The notes under the pieces were generated by a model. The model worked only from the letters and a program-made list of their open reading frames with translations, did no database searches and had not been told where the DNA came from. Below, piece by piece: positions 16,876 to 26,612 of a stretch of DNA of 64,000 bases. Source of the stretch: Phycisphaerae bacterium. GTDB lineage: Bacteria; Planctomycetota; Phycisphaerae; UBA1845. Where the stretch lies: positions 1 to 64,000 of the forward strand of contig JABWBH010000016.1 in NCBI GenBank assembly GCA_013360585.1. The letters run 5' to 3'. Position 1 is the first letter of the stretch. Each line of letters begins with the position of its first letter. The translations under genes were made by a program, and so were the position numbers.

Positions 16876-17862
16876 TCAGGGGCATGTAACCAGCCTCTCG
16901 ATGTCGCATCCGGTGACGCGCACCGCACCGCTGATGCTGGGGCATTCCTTCACGACGACCTTGCCGCGGTTGTTGGCGGCTTTGCGAATGCAACCGCCGG
17001 AGGGCAGCTCAAAGGTGTAGTTCAAGCCCGGCGTTCCGCCCTTGAGCACGGCCTTGGTCTGGCATCCGCAACCGCGGGACGTGGTGGTCGCCTTCAGGGA
17101 CTCCGCTCCGTTGCATCCGTCCGAGGGAACGCAGGGGGATTCCATCAAAGGGAGTCCGCCGGAACAGCCGGGACTGGGCGAGGTCGTGCCGAAAAGGACG
17201 CCGCCCTGGGTCACGGTGTAAGCCGGGTCGAAGTAGATTTCGAGCCGGTCTCCGGCGTAATTGATCTGGGCGCCGTATTGCGGCGCTCGCGGCGCGAGGC
17301 GCTGGAACAGCGCCTGGCAGATCACCGGTCCTTCGGTCTGGAAGTTCAGCTCCGCCGCGGAGACTTGCACGCTCAGTTCACCCACGTCGGTGATGATGCC
17401 GGCCTTGAAGATCGCGGGCAACTGGTGGGAGTCGAACGGCTCGAAGAAGTTCTCAAAGATAACCCGCGCCGGCTGTTCCGCCGTGGAGACGAATTGCGAC
17501 TTCAGGGCGTCGTCGAGTTCGGCGGTGTCGCGCGTGAAGAATTCGATGTAGCGGATCGCCGGGTTCAGGTTCTTGAGCTTCAACTCGCCCGCCGTGCCCG
17601 TGTCGATGTCGAACATGGTGCAGGTCGCCTTGATCTTGGCGGCCTTGCGCTCCGCCGACAGGTCCGCAGCCGTGATATCGACCTCGCAGTCCTTTCCGGG
17701 AATGATGTTCCCGTTCTTGTCCCTCGCGAGCAGCCGGACGGTCCCGGTCTTGAGCGGATCTCCGACCTTGACGGTGGCGGTCCGGAAGTCGGCGAACGCG
17801 CCGCTCGTCGCAACCGCCATCACCCATCCCCCGATCAACAGATTCTTTTGTACGGTTTTCAT
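16876..17862 (-). CDS. Secreted protein with a shared cysteine-bearing C-terminal domain
   Basis: A 328-residue protein. The ATG at 17862 is chosen over one at 17937 because it starts a standard signal peptide (MKTVQKNLLIGGWVMAVATS, cleavage near GAFA). The middle, rich in beta-type sequence (TATVKVGDPLKTGTVRLLAR), has no family I recognise. Residues 250-328 form a domain starting CNGAESLK, with TPGLNYTF, ANNRGKVVVK and a final TCP. The same domain closes the M23 peptidase at 34888 and the protein at 54301. Likely periplasmic or surface exposed. It is encoded alone, with the IS630 remnant 30 bases downstream. Confidence 0.75.
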   Translation of the reverse strand: MKTVQKNLLIGGWVMAVATSGAFADFRTATVKVGDPLKTGTVRLLARDKNGNIIPGKDCEVDITAADLSAERKAAKIKATCTMFDIDTGTAGELKLKNLNPAIRYIEFFTRDTAELDDALKSQFVSTAEQPARVIFENFFEPFDSHQLPAIFKAGIITDVGELSVQVSAAELNFQTEGPVICQALFQRLAPRAPQYGAQINYAGDRLEIYFDPAYTVTQGGVLFGTTSPSPGCSGGLPLMESPCVPSDGCNGAESLKATTTSRGCGCQTKAVLKGGTPGLNYTFELPSGGCIRKAANNRGKVVVKECPSISGAVRVTGCDIERLVTCP

Positions 17863-18425
17863 GGCCAACAACTCCTCGTTTTCACGCCGAGCCGCCGGCC
17901 CGGCTTCGACCCCTGAGTCGGAAAGCGGCCGCCGCACTCCCGAAGAGGCCTTCGGCGCCCTCTCATCAGCGCCGGAGGCACCGGGTTCCGAAACCCGGAA
18001 TACGCGGTGCGGTCTGCATGCCGCTCTCCCTTACTCTGACTCCGTTACTGACGCGGCGAGTCTTACAGTAAGGGCGTTCCGTCGGATGAATCGTGGCTTG
18101 TGACGCCCCGGCGCAGGGTCCACTGAAAGGCCCGGGGCATGCTCTACCGGAGGGGGACGCGGCAATGCGGTGGAATCCGTTCCGGCTGGTTGATCCGCAA
18201 CGGCGAGGATGATCAAGACGAGGGCGGGGCCGATCCGGCGTGGATGGGCGCGGATGACGATGCCCCGTCCGTCCCGCCGGGCGCCTGAAGCGCCGCCCTC
18301 AATCGTCATCCTCGACTCCGCGGCGCGCCACGAAACGAGCGTTCGCGCGAGCTGAAGCCTGCGGCTCGGATGGCGCTCCACATTCGTGAATAATGATTTA
18401 GGCCCGTCGGACCCGTCCGGATGCT
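17863..18425. other. Intergenic region containing the second 105-bp repeat
   Basis: About 560 bases upstream of the secreted-protein gene. Apart from the repeat at 18301-18405 I see no gene or RNA. The promoter of the secreted-protein gene should lie in its left part. Confidence 0.4.
18301..18405 (+). repeat. 105-bp dispersed repeat, copy B
   Basis: Same length and orientation as 3282-3386, with 12 differences. The internal hairpin is imperfect here (GCGAGCTGAAGCCTGC), so copy A better keeps the original structure. The copy ends 20 bases after the threonine aldolase stop codon. Confidence 0.85.
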
Positions 18426-19484
18426 TTACGCCACCACCAACCGGGTGCGGACAATGCGGGCGATCGCCGTGCCCGCGGCGGTAATCTGCTCGGCACTGAC
18501 GTCCAGGTGTGTGACGGCGCGGACGGTCCGCGGTCCGACGGGCAGCATCAAGACGCCCGACGCCTTGAGCGCGTCGCATAGCGCCTGCGCCGTCGCCAGG
18601 TCCGGATCGACGTCGAAGAACACGATGTTCGTCTGCACCTTCCGCGGATCGACCGACAGCCCCGGAACGTCCGCAATCGTCTCGGCGAGGCGCTTCGCGT
18701 TGCGGTGATCTTCGGCGAGACGTTCGACGTGATGATCGAGCGCATGCAGCGCCGCGGCCGCGAGGATGCCCGCCTGGCGCATCCCGCCGCCGAACATCTT
18801 GCGGAAGCGGTGGACGCGCTGCACCACCGCCGCGCTGCCCGCAACGATCGAGCCGACGGGCGCGCCCAGCCCCTTCGAGAAGCACATCGACACCGTGTTG
18901 AACGGTTTCGCCCACTCCGCGATCGGGATGCCCGTGGCGACGCTCGCGTTCCAGAGTCGCGCGCCGTCCAGGTGCATGCGCAGCCCGAATTCGTCCGCGA
19001 CGGCGCGGATGGCGCGGATGCGTTCGATCGGCCAGATCGTTCCGCCGCCCTTGTTGTGGGTGTTCTCGATAATGACGAGGCGGGATTGCGGAAAGTGCGA
19101 GGTGGGCGGGCGCAGCGCCGCCCGGACGTCGTCCTCGTCAAACAACCCGCCTTCGCCGCGCAACAGGCGCAGCGAGCAGCCGGACAGGGCGCAGGGCGCG
19201 CCGGCTTCGTAGAAGTAGAAGTGCGAGTGCTCGTGCCCGATGATCTCGTCGCCTGGTTCGGTGTGCGCGCGGATGCAGGTCTGGTTGCCCATCGAACCCG
19301 AGGGGACGAAAAGGGCCGCCTCCTTGCCCGTCAGGCGGGCGACGCGCTCCTGAAGGCGGTTGACGGTCGGGTCGTCGCCGAAGACGTCGTCGCCGACCTC
19401 GGCCTCGGCCATCGCCTTGCGCATCGCGGGCGTGGGGCGGGTGACGGTGTCGCTGCGCAGATCGATCGGGAAAGAAACGCTCAT
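18426..19484 (-). CDS. ltaE: Low-specificity L-threonine aldolase
   Basis: A 352-residue PLP enzyme that cleaves L-threonine/allo-threonine to glycine and acetaldehyde in the cytoplasm. It begins [18 protein letters not shown] and includes [15 protein letters not shown], the ring-stacking His86 (GHEHSHFY), Asp173 (HLDGAR) and the PLP lysine K204 in [14 protein letters not shown]. All are intact and length is normal. A perfect ribosome binding site precedes the ATG. It stands alone; ltaE is used in the family sense. Confidence 0.95.
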   Translation of the reverse strand: MSVSFPIDLRSDTVTRPTPAMRKAMAEAEVGDDVFGDDPTVNRLQERVARLTGKEAALFVPSGSMGNQTCIRAHTEPGDEIIGHEHSHFYFYEAGAPCALSGCSLRLLRGEGGLFDEDDVRAALRPPTSHFPQSRLVIIENTHNKGGGTIWPIERIRAIRAVADEFGLRMHLDGARLWNASVATGIPIAEWAKPFNTVSMCFSKGLGAPVGSIVAGSAAVVQRVHRFRKMFGGGMRQAGILAAAALHALDHHVERLAEDHRNAKRLAETIADVPGLSVDPRKVQTNIVFFDVDPDLATAQALCDALKASGVLMLPVGPRTVRAVTHLDVSAEQITAAGTAIARIVRTRLVVA

Positions 19485-19500
19485 AACTGGTTCACCTCCT
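19485..19500 (-). promoter_or_regulatory. Strong ribosome binding site of the threonine aldolase gene
   Basis: On the minus strand AGGAGGTGA (19492-19500) lies seven bases before the ATG. It is a near-perfect anti-16S match, stronger than most sites in this window, and settles the start. Confidence 0.85.
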
Positions 19501-19726
19501 GCGGCGATCCTGCCCGGATGAACGGCCGCTGTGCGAGGATAACGCGATCTGCGGCGGATGTCTCGCCCCGACAGAGCGAACCCGTCATCGGGGGTGGGTG
19601 TTGCGGAATGAGCGCAATCAGGCGGGCGTCGATCCCGGAAGCAAGGATCGGCGCCCGCCGCCTAAGGTTGCCTTGCAGGCGGCGCGGGACAGACCCGCGA
19701 ACCGCCGCTTTCGCCGCCGACCTGCA

Positions 19727-20383
19727 TCAGGCCGCGCGGTACACGCCGCGCTCGACGCGCTTGGCGCCCTTGAGCTTGCCCATCGTGTTGTTGATGGCGT
19801 CGGCAAGCTTCTTGGACTTCGTCTTGTAACCGGCCTTGAGCACGGCGCTTTCGATCTCGGCGATGCTCATGCTCTTGCCGGTCTCCTTGAGCACCTTGAG
19901 GATCATGTCGTTGAGGGAACCGGGGCGGTAGCCGCCGCTCTTCTTCAGGCCCGGACCCTTGCCCCTGGTTGCGCCTTTCTTGCCCTTGCCTTTGCGACGA
20001 AGCTTCGGCGCCGCCTTGGGAGCGGAAGCGCTCTTGGCGCGGCGACCACGTTTTCGCTTCGCGGGAGCGGAGGCGGCGGAACCGCCCATCGAGGAGATCG
20101 CGCCCTGGAGGGCGGACAGTTGCTGATCAATGCGCTCGCGCTGAGCCGTCAACTGAGCGCAGTAGGCGTTGAGCGTCTCGGAGAAGTCATCCGACGCAAC
20201 GAGGGCGGCGGACATCGGCGACGGGGCGCCGGTGCGCTTGACGCCCGCCCGCTTCCCCTTCTTCCCCTTTTTGGCCGGCGCGCCGGTCATCGAGACGTTA
20301 TGCACGGCCTTCATGTGCCGGCCGAGGTGCGGCGGCATTGCGAACTTCTGACCGCAGATCTTACAAACCAGATTTTTCTTCAT
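19727..20383 (-). CDS. Zinc-finger and winged-helix protein with a basic linker
   Basis: A 218-residue protein. ATG at 20383 is preceded by AAAGGAG and gives an N-terminal C2H2-like finger: CKICGQKF (C7, C10), with H23 and H28 in HLGRHMKAVH. A very Lys/Ala-rich linker with a short helical piece (SETLNAYCAQLTAQRERIDQ) follows. The last about 70 residues (SLNDMILKVLKETGKSMSIA, then IESAVLKAGY and ADAINNTMGKL) read like a HARE-HTH/winged-helix domain, proposed to bind DNA and sense its state. Histone-H1-like composition suggests a nucleoid or regulatory protein. Same strand as, but 240 bases upstream of, the threonine aldolase; probably its own transcript. Confidence 0.8.
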   Translation of the reverse strand: MKKNLVCKICGQKFAMPPHLGRHMKAVHNVSMTGAPAKKGKKGKRAGVKRTGAPSPMSAALVASDDFSETLNAYCAQLTAQRERIDQQLSALQGAISSMGGSAASAPAKRKRGRRAKSASAPKAAPKLRRKGKGKKGATRGKGPGLKKSGGYRPGSLNDMILKVLKETGKSMSIAEIESAVLKAGYKTKSKKLADAINNTMGKLKGAKRVERGVYRAA

Positions 20384-20540
20384 GCTTCTGAAACTCCTTT
20401 CATCATCATGCGACGGCCGCCAGGCTGGTCGAATACATGACCGCCCGCGACTCGGGTTCGTCGCCCACTGTTCTGGAGACCGACCGCTCCGCGCACCGCG
20501 CGCAGAGAGACCGACGGAAGAAGCGCCCAAGACGCTCTCC

Positions 20541-20569
20541 GAAATTCAATTCCCGGTACTCTGTGTCAA
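20541..20569 (-). promoter_or_regulatory. Candidate sigma-70 type promoter for the zinc-finger gene
   Basis: On the minus strand TTGACA (20569-20564) is a consensus -35; AATTTC or TGAATT about 16-17 bases on is a weak -10. It would give a leader of about 150 bases. Weak because the -10 is poor. Confidence 0.3.
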
Positions 20570-20835
20570 GAAAACTCAATGCTCTGGACGTTGTGCCCTG
20601 ATCGCTTCATGCCTTTCGGGCAATCGGCTTCCCTACCGGCGGTCATTCGCGGGGGGCGGACCAAGACGCCGCGACCTTCCCAGCGCGGCTCGGCAAAAAA
20701 GGGGGGTTAACCGAACGACTCCTGCGCACCGAACCGAACGCTCCGACGCTCTGCGGCGGCGCCACATCGCCGCAGTCATTTCAGACTCCGGCACCTGTCT
20801 GATCCTGTCCGGCGGACTGTACCGACCGATGCCGT

Positions 20836-20843
20836 GAGGTATA
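20836..20843 (+). promoter_or_regulatory. Candidate -10 element for the PQQ/TPR operon
   Basis: TATACAAT contains TACAAT, a good -10, about 55 bases before the first start codon of the five-gene run. The -35 region (around GACTGT at 20815) is poor. A similar TACAAT is at 34831-34836, upstream of the M23 peptidase gene. Confidence 0.3.
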
Positions 20844-20897
20844 CAATCACAACCCCCCGCCGGTGTCAAGTGTGCCAATACCCGACGTCCGACAGAG

Positions 20898-23800
20898 GTG
20901 GTCCAGATGTTCACAACAGGTTGTTCAGGGAAGGCGGATGAGACGAAGGCCCCCCGGAGCGCCCCACCGGTGTTCGCCCGACTCCGCAATCCGCGACGCC
21001 GATTGCATACCTGGATGGCCTGGGGAATGATCACAGTCGTCGCGGTCTGCTCTGTCCCGTCCGTCGCGCAGGATCGCCCGCAGGACATTCTGATCGAGTT
21101 CCTCACCCCGCGGCATTCCGACGCAGACGGACGGGCCGCACAACCCGACTCCGACCCTACATCGGTGACGTTCTTGCAACGGGCGGAAGACGCCATCGCC
21201 CGCGGAGACTGGAAACTGGCGATCGACTCGCTTCAGCGGAATGTCACAGAAGGCGGGCGAGTCCTTTGTAAACGCGAGCCGTCCCGGCAGCCTGACGATG
21301 CCTCCCGGCTGAAAGACACGACCCTTTTTGAGTCCGCGCGGCGCCAGGCCCTGCGACGAATGCGCTCGTTCGACGCCCGCGGGCGCGAGGCGTACGAGCT
21401 TTTGTATTCCGGGATGGTGTCCGGACTGCTGGCGGCGGCGGAGACGAAGGGGGACGAAGCGCCTCTCGTTACGGCGACGTCCGCCTACCCCCTCTGCAAA
21501 GCCTCGGTGGACGCCTTTGACGAACTGTCCAGCCGGCAGTTGGATTCGGGCCGGGCGGCGGCGGCGATCACGACGCTGGAGGAACTGGCATTGTGGCATC
21601 CGGAAGCGGCCGCCGCGCCGCGTTTGCGACTTCGGATGGCGGCGGCTTTGACGTTGGCGGGGAGGCAGGTCGAAGCCCGGCGCGTAGTGCGCGAGGTGTT
21701 GGAGCGCCCGGATCTGGACGAGGGTGCTCGCGCCGCGGCGGAGGATTTGTCAACCTGGGCCGCGTCGCTGAACCTGATTGCTCGGGACTCCGCCCCGCAC
21801 AACGGAGATCGTCACACTTCCGTCGGCATTCAACAAGCGACCGGTGCGTCGTTGTCCTCTCCTGCGCCGTGGGCGCTGTCGCTGACCGACGACTTGCACA
21901 GTCGGTGGGACTACATCAGGCTGGCATGCCGGGCGTGGACACTGCCTTTGCCTCCCGTGCTGAACACGGCGCAGGACGCGGAGCAATTCTTTGTGCGAAC
22001 CGCGGACGGATGCCTCGCCCTGAACCTCTCGACGCTGCAACGGTCGTGGACCTGGCGGGAAACGGATTGGCCGCAGAGAACATCGGGCGTTAATCCGGCG
22101 GGAAGTCCGACGGAAATTCTGGGTCGGTGGATCGCGGAGTCTTCAGTGGACGCCCTGGGGGCAAGCATCACCGCGTACGAGGGGCGTGTGTATGTCCTCG
22201 AAAGGCGTCCGGCCCAAAGCGGCGAGAACTACCTGATCCAGCGGCTCCGTCGCGGCATGATTGACGTGGATCCGGATTCGGACACGGCGCTGGACTGGGT
22301 CGGGGGGCTTCCGCGCCGGCTGGTGGCGCTGGATGCGTCGACGGGCACGGAACTGTGGTCGCTCAATGCCGACGGTCGTGCGACGGATCCGTTTCACGAC
22401 CTCTGCTTCCTGGGCCCGCCGCTGGGCGTCGGCGGAGCGTTGTGGTTGTTGTATGCCCAGGGGAACGACATCTACCTCGCCGTCGTGGATGCGGAACGGG
22501 GGGAACTGGCGGACCGGATGCATCTGTGCTCCGCGGAGGGACTGGACGCGGGGCGCGGAGCCGCTCTGCACTGCACCACCGACGGCGAGCGTGTCTACGC
22601 ACAGACGGGACGGGGACTGCTGGCGGCGATTCATGCGCAGCGGCGGACCTTTGAGTGGGCGTACACCTACAACGACGGGCATTACACGGTCTGGCATCAG
22701 CGCAGCGATCAGCTTGCGGGAAGGATGGGCTGGCTGCCCGAACCTGTGATGACGGCGGGCGGGAGGGTTATTCACGCGCCTTACGATGATGACCAGCTCT
22801 GGGTGCATGACGCCCGCACGGGCGAAGTCTTGTGGCATACTCCGGCGGGCAGACATCAGTACGTGATTTCGACGGACGGTGCGTCGGTCTGGCTGGGAGG
22901 CGATCGCATTTCGCGTCTGTCGCTGGCGGACGGCGAGACGATCTGGACGGTCGCGCGGGACATGCTTTCGGAGGGCGATCCGGCGCCCTCCACCTGCGGT
23001 CGCGCGGTTCATTGCGGCGCGTCAATCCTGGTTCCGTCCGAGCGGGCCTTGATCGAGCTTGACGCGGATTCGGGTCGCCTGCTGAGCAGCCGCATGTATG
23101 CGGAGGGACAGGCGCCGCCGGGACATCTCATCAGCACCGGAACCGCGCTGGTGGCGATCGACCCTGCGACCGTGCGCCTCTACCCGGACTTGGAGCACGC
23201 GCTGCCGAAGGCGCTGGCGGCGCTTCAAGCCGAGCCGGTCCCGGCCCGCAATGTCCTTCACGCCTCGTGGTTGACGTACCTGAGCGGCGACCCGGCGGAA
23301 GCGCTGCGACTCCTGAATACGCCCTCCGTCGGCGCTGAAGCGGCGGACGAGGATCGTCGCGCCCACCTGACGGTGCTTTGCCTGCTGGATCAGTCGGCGC
23401 GCAGCGCGAGCGCGGATGAAAGACGCCGCCTCTGCGAGTCGGCGGAAGCGGTAGCGCGGACGCCAGACGACCGGTTGCGCGTCTCTTCGGCGCTCGCCGA
23501 CGCGCTGTCGGCGTCCGGCGAATCTGCGGCGGCCTTCAGGAAACTCTGGACGATCATCGCGGACCTTGCGCCTCGTGAAGATTTCTTCGGAGCAGACGGG
23601 AACGCGATAGCGGACGGGGCGGCTCGCCTTTCCGGACGGTTGCGGGCGATCGAGGCGGATCTGGATGACCCCGAGCGACATCGCCTCAGGACGTGGGCAC
23701 AGTCTCTCGTGGCGCAAGCGGAGCAGCGTCTCAAGCAGGATGACGCCGCGAGGGCGTGGTCGTTCCTGAGGTCCGTCGCAGGCCTGGATTTCGCCGGCGG

Positions 23801-25451
23801 CGGCGCCGACGCCGCCTGGTTGCTGCTCGGGCATGCCGCCGTCGCGGATCAACGATATGAGTTCGCGGAATCGGCGTACGCCCGCGTCGTCGAGCTTTCG
23901 CAACGTCCGGCGACGACGGTGGAGGCGTTGATCGCGCTTTCCAGGCTTTACCTTCCCGACGCGCTGAACGTTCCAGGTCGGCGGGTCGCCGCGCTTGAGC
24001 AACTGCGGGAGCGGTTTTCCGGCGTCGCATTGCCCGCGGCGCACGCCGAGGAGCACCGGGGCATCCGCACAGTCTCGGACTGGCTCGCGCGTCAACCGGC
24101 GCCTCGGGGAGCGACGGGGTTGCGGTCGGACGGGTTGTTCCGGCTTGCGCGGGAAGCCGGGGGGGGGATTGAAGGAGTGTCCGAAGCGGTGGCGTTTGTC
24201 GACGTGTCACCGATGTCCGACGCGGCGGCGTTCGCGTGGGATGAGGTTGTGTTTCTGAGCAGGGGCAATGCGTTGATCGCCCGTCGCCTTTCCGACGGCG
24301 GGCTCGCGTGGGCGAGTCAACTGGCGCTGCCGAATCAGCCTGCGAGCGGCGCCTCCCCGGGCAGCCGGGATTCGTGGATCACGACCCGAGGCGCGGTATG
24401 CGGCGCAGCGCTCCTCCTGCCGGATCAACAAGCGCTTCACGCGGTCGGATTGCGCACCGGAAAGCGACTCTGGAGCGCGGCGTACCGGTTGCCGCCGGTG
24501 ATCGGCGAGCCGCCGCCTTCGGGATGGGAGTTCTGCGTCGTGGTAGGCGGGCGCGTGGCGTATCTGCCGACGTGGGGGGAGGCGGCCCTCCTGGACGTTG
24601 CAGACGGCGCGCCGGTCTGGACGGCGCGGACATCGGGAACGCCGCTGATGGCGCTGAGCGCGGACGGCGGGCGCGTTTTCGCCCTGGAGATGGGGCTTTC
24701 CGGAGTCCACGTGATTCAAGCAGACGACGGAGAGGTGACGCGGCGGATCGCGTTCGCCGGACCGGACGAAGACGCGCCGGAGATACACCCCGGACCGTGG
24801 GTTCGGGCGGGGCTTCTGGTCGGCGCCGCACCGGAGAGTGAAGGCGTCGTCTGGGTCGGGGTGGATCCCGACAGCGGCGCGGAGAGGTGGCGGTGGAGCC
24901 CGACCGGAGAGGTGGTTCGCGCGCTGACGGTGGGAACGAGCGGCGTCGGTGCGGCGCTGAGTGAAGGACGGTTCGTCGCCCTTGACGCCGGAACCGGGCA
25001 GGTGATCGTGGATGCAGCGCTGCCGGACGGACCGGTGGTCGGGGCGACGCGCATCGGCGAGTTCGTGCTCGTGCAGTGCGGGGCTTATGATGGCGGCGGG
25101 TCGCGTTCGACGCTCGCGGCGTTTGACGCGGCGACGGGCGCCCCGGTCTGGACGCGGGAAGACGCGGTGATGCCCGAGTTGCCTGAAGCACTGTGGCGGG
25201 AATGCGGCGACCGCCTGCCGATGTTATTGCAGCGGGAGGCGCGATCCGGACGTCGCGGGACGGCGGTGGACGTGGCGATGGTGGATGTGCGGACGGGGCG
25301 GGCGGTGGGTCCGTCGTTGACGCTGATTGAATCTGACTCGCGGGAGCGGCCCACGGCGGGCATGACACGGCGCGGCGGGCAGCTCGTCATTCCGACGACG
25401 GTCGGCGTCCGCGTTATTGATCTTGAGACCGAATCAGAAAGCGGCGGATAA
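20898..25451 (+). CDS. Large secreted PQQ-like beta-propeller and TPR protein
   Basis: A 1,517-residue exported protein. A signal-type segment (TWMAWGMITVVAVCSVPSVAQ) lies at about residues 39-59 after a basic stretch. The start is uncertain: GTG 20898, ATG 20907 or ATG 21015. Alpha-helical TPR-like repeats (about 90-300 and 770-1050) flank two PQQ/BamB-like propellers, seen as repeated LVALDASTGTELWSL, LWVHDARTGEVLWHT, RLSLADGETIWTV, LIELDADSGRLLSS, LLDVADGAPVWTA and FDAATGAPVWTRE. None of the catalytic features of quinoprotein dehydrogenases is seen, so it is probably a protein-binding scaffold. It opens a run with the toroid protein and MoxR/DUF58/BatA. Confidence 0.8.
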   Translation: MVQMFTTGCSGKADETKAPRSAPPVFARLRNPRRRLHTWMAWGMITVVAVCSVPSVAQDRPQDILIEFLTPRHSDADGRAAQPDSDPTSVTFLQRAEDAIARGDWKLAIDSLQRNVTEGGRVLCKREPSRQPDDASRLKDTTLFESARRQALRRMRSFDARGREAYELLYSGMVSGLLAAAETKGDEAPLVTATSAYPLCKASVDAFDELSSRQLDSGRAAAAITTLEELALWHPEAAAAPRLRLRMAAALTLAGRQVEARRVVREVLERPDLDEGARAAAEDLSTWAASLNLIARDSAPHNGDRHTSVGIQQATGASLSSPAPWALSLTDDLHSRWDYIRLACRAWTLPLPPVLNTAQDAEQFFVRTADGCLALNLSTLQRSWTWRETDWPQRTSGVNPAGSPTEILGRWIAESSVDALGASITAYEGRVYVLERRPAQSGENYLIQRLRRGMIDVDPDSDTALDWVGGLPRRLVALDASTGTELWSLNADGRATDPFHDLCFLGPPLGVGGALWLLYAQGNDIYLAVVDAERGELADRMHLCSAEGLDAGRGAALHCTTDGERVYAQTGRGLLAAIHAQRRTFEWAYTYNDGHYTVWHQRSDQLAGRMGWLPEPVMTAGGRVIHAPYDDDQLWVHDARTGEVLWHTPAGRHQYVISTDGASVWLGGDRISRLSLADGETIWTVARDMLSEGDPAPSTCGRAVHCGASILVPSERALIELDADSGRLLSSRMYAEGQAPPGHLISTGTALVAIDPATVRLYPDLEHALPKALAALQAEPVPARNVLHASWLTYLSGDPAEALRLLNTPSVGAEAADEDRRAHLTVLCLLDQSARSASADERRRLCESAEAVARTPDDRLRVSSALADALSASGESAAAFRKLWTIIADLAPREDFFGADGNAIADGAARLSGRLRAIEADLDDPERHRLRTWAQSLVAQAEQRLKQDDAARAWSFLRSVAGLDFAGGGADAAWLLLGHAAVADQRYEFAESAYARVVELSQRPATTVEALIALSRLYLPDALNVPGRRVAALEQLRERFSGVALPAAHAEEHRGIRTVSDWLARQPAPRGATGLRSDGLFRLAREAGGGIEGVSEAVAFVDVSPMSDAAAFAWDEVVFLSRGNALIARRLSDGGLAWASQLALPNQPASGASPGSRDSWITTRGAVCGAALLLPDQQALHAVGLRTGKRLWSAAYRLPPVIGEPPPSGWEFCVVVGGRVAYLPTWGEAALLDVADGAPVWTARTSGTPLMALSADGGRVFALEMGLSGVHVIQADDGEVTRRIAFAGPDEDAPEIHPGPWVRAGLLVGAAPESEGVVWVGVDPDSGAERWRWSPTGEVVRALTVGTSGVGAALSEGRFVALDAGTGQVIVDAALPDGPVVGATRIGEFVLVQCGAYDGGGSRSTLAAFDAATGAPVWTREDAVMPELPEALWRECGDRLPMLLQREARSGRRGTAVDVAMVDVRTGRAVGPSLTLIESDSRERPTAGMTRRGGQLVIPTTVGVRVIDLETESESGG

Positions 25452-25460
25452 ACCTGACCG

Positions 25461-26534
25461 ATGATCCGGCACCCTTTGTTCTCGGGAGTTCTTTCTGCGC
25501 TGATCGCGGCGGGACCGACGTCCGTCGTTTTCGCGCGAGCGGCCTTCCTGGGACAGGACGCCCCCGTCAACCGTCTTCCGAAGCACATCACGCCTGAGAC
25601 ACAGGCGGCAATCGACCGCGGACTGGCGTTCCTGGCGGGAGTCCAGAACCGGGACGGATCGTGGGCGAATCGCGCCGGCGCCGAAGGTTTTCCGGTGGCG
25701 ATGACGGCGCTGTCGGGCGTGGCGTTTCTGATGGACGGGAACACGACGACGACCGGGCGTTATGCCGAGAACGTCGAGCGAGCGCTGCGGTTCATTCTGG
25801 GGTCGCAGACGCCGACGGGCCTGATCGCGCGCGAGGCGGTCGAAAGCCGACCGATGTTCGGTCACGGATTCTCGTTGCTCTTTCTAGGTGAGTTGCACGG
25901 GATGGTCGAAAGTCCGCAGCGCCAGCGGGAGATTCAGGACGTGCTGCGTCGCGGCGTGGTCCTGACGGCGCGCAGCCAGAGCCCGCTGGGGGGGTGGATT
26001 TACACGCCGGACTCACGCGGGGACGAAGGCTCGGTGACGATCACGCAGGTTCAGGGGCTGCGCTCTTGCCGCAACAGCGGCGTCGAAGTTCCGAAGGATC
26101 TGATCGACAACGCGATGAAATACCTCGACCGCTCGCAGAATCCCGACGGCGGGATTGCGTACACGGCGTCGCGCCCCGGTCCGTCACGGACCCCGATCAC
26201 GGCGGCGGCGGCGGCGTGCTGGCTGAACGCAGGCGAGTATGACAACCCGCGGTTGAAGCGTGCGATGGATTATTGCCGGCGCTCGATCGGTCCGGACGGC
26301 GTAATCGGCGATCATTTTTTCTACGCCAACGTGTACTGGGCGCAGTCGGTGTACCTGGCGGACGACGGGTACTGGGACGTGTACTTCCCGCTGGTGCGCG
26401 ATCGGATCCTCAGCCTGCAGAGCACCGACGACGGCTCGTGGCCGGGGGAGGGGGTCGGCGAGGTTTACGGCACGGCGATGGCGCTGATCATTTTACAGAT
26501 CCCGTATAACCGGCTGCCGATCATGCAGCGATGA
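25461..26534 (+). CDS. Secreted alpha-toroid protein with prenyltransferase/squalene-oxidase repeats
   Basis: A 357-residue protein with an N-terminal hydrophobic signal (SGVLSALIAAGPTSVVFARA). The repeats are of the squalene-cyclase alpha/alpha toroid type, each with a QW-like motif: LAGVQNRDGSW, ARSQSPLGGW, RSQNPDGGI and LQSTDDGSWPG. The DxDD acid motif of squalene-hopene cyclases is absent, so it is not a cyclase; this family is common in planctomycetes with unknown, probably binding, roles. It starts nine bases after the PQQ/TPR gene stop, so they are likely co-transcribed with the MoxR gene downstream. Confidence 0.88.
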   Translation: MIRHPLFSGVLSALIAAGPTSVVFARAAFLGQDAPVNRLPKHITPETQAAIDRGLAFLAGVQNRDGSWANRAGAEGFPVAMTALSGVAFLMDGNTTTTGRYAENVERALRFILGSQTPTGLIAREAVESRPMFGHGFSLLFLGELHGMVESPQRQREIQDVLRRGVVLTARSQSPLGGWIYTPDSRGDEGSVTITQVQGLRSCRNSGVEVPKDLIDNAMKYLDRSQNPDGGIAYTASRPGPSRTPITAAAAACWLNAGEYDNPRLKRAMDYCRRSIGPDGVIGDHFFYANVYWAQSVYLADDGYWDVYFPLVRDRILSLQSTDDGSWPGEGVGEVYGTAMALIILQIPYNRLPIMQR

Positions 26535-26612
26535 TGATGTGCGAACGCCGCGGTGGACACAGGACGGTATTGCGCGTGACCGATCAGCAAGTCCGTGTTT
26601 AAGGAATTCAAG

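Larger units (their letters stand above)
20384..20897. other. Divergent promoter region
   Basis: About 510 bases without a supported gene, between the zinc-finger gene (leftward) and the PQQ/TPR gene (rightward). Candidate promoters are listed separately. GGCAAAAAAGGGGGG at about 20693 is a local homopolymer patch. Confidence 0.45.

Noticed and set aside
20898..25451. PQQ-dependent dehydrogenase
   Set aside because: Propeller repeats are present, but the catalytic Asp and disulfide features of quinoprotein dehydrogenases are not seen and TPR-like repeats dominate.
25461..26534. Squalene-hopene cyclase
   Set aside because: QW-type motifs are present but the catalytic DxDD motif is absent and the protein is exported and too short.
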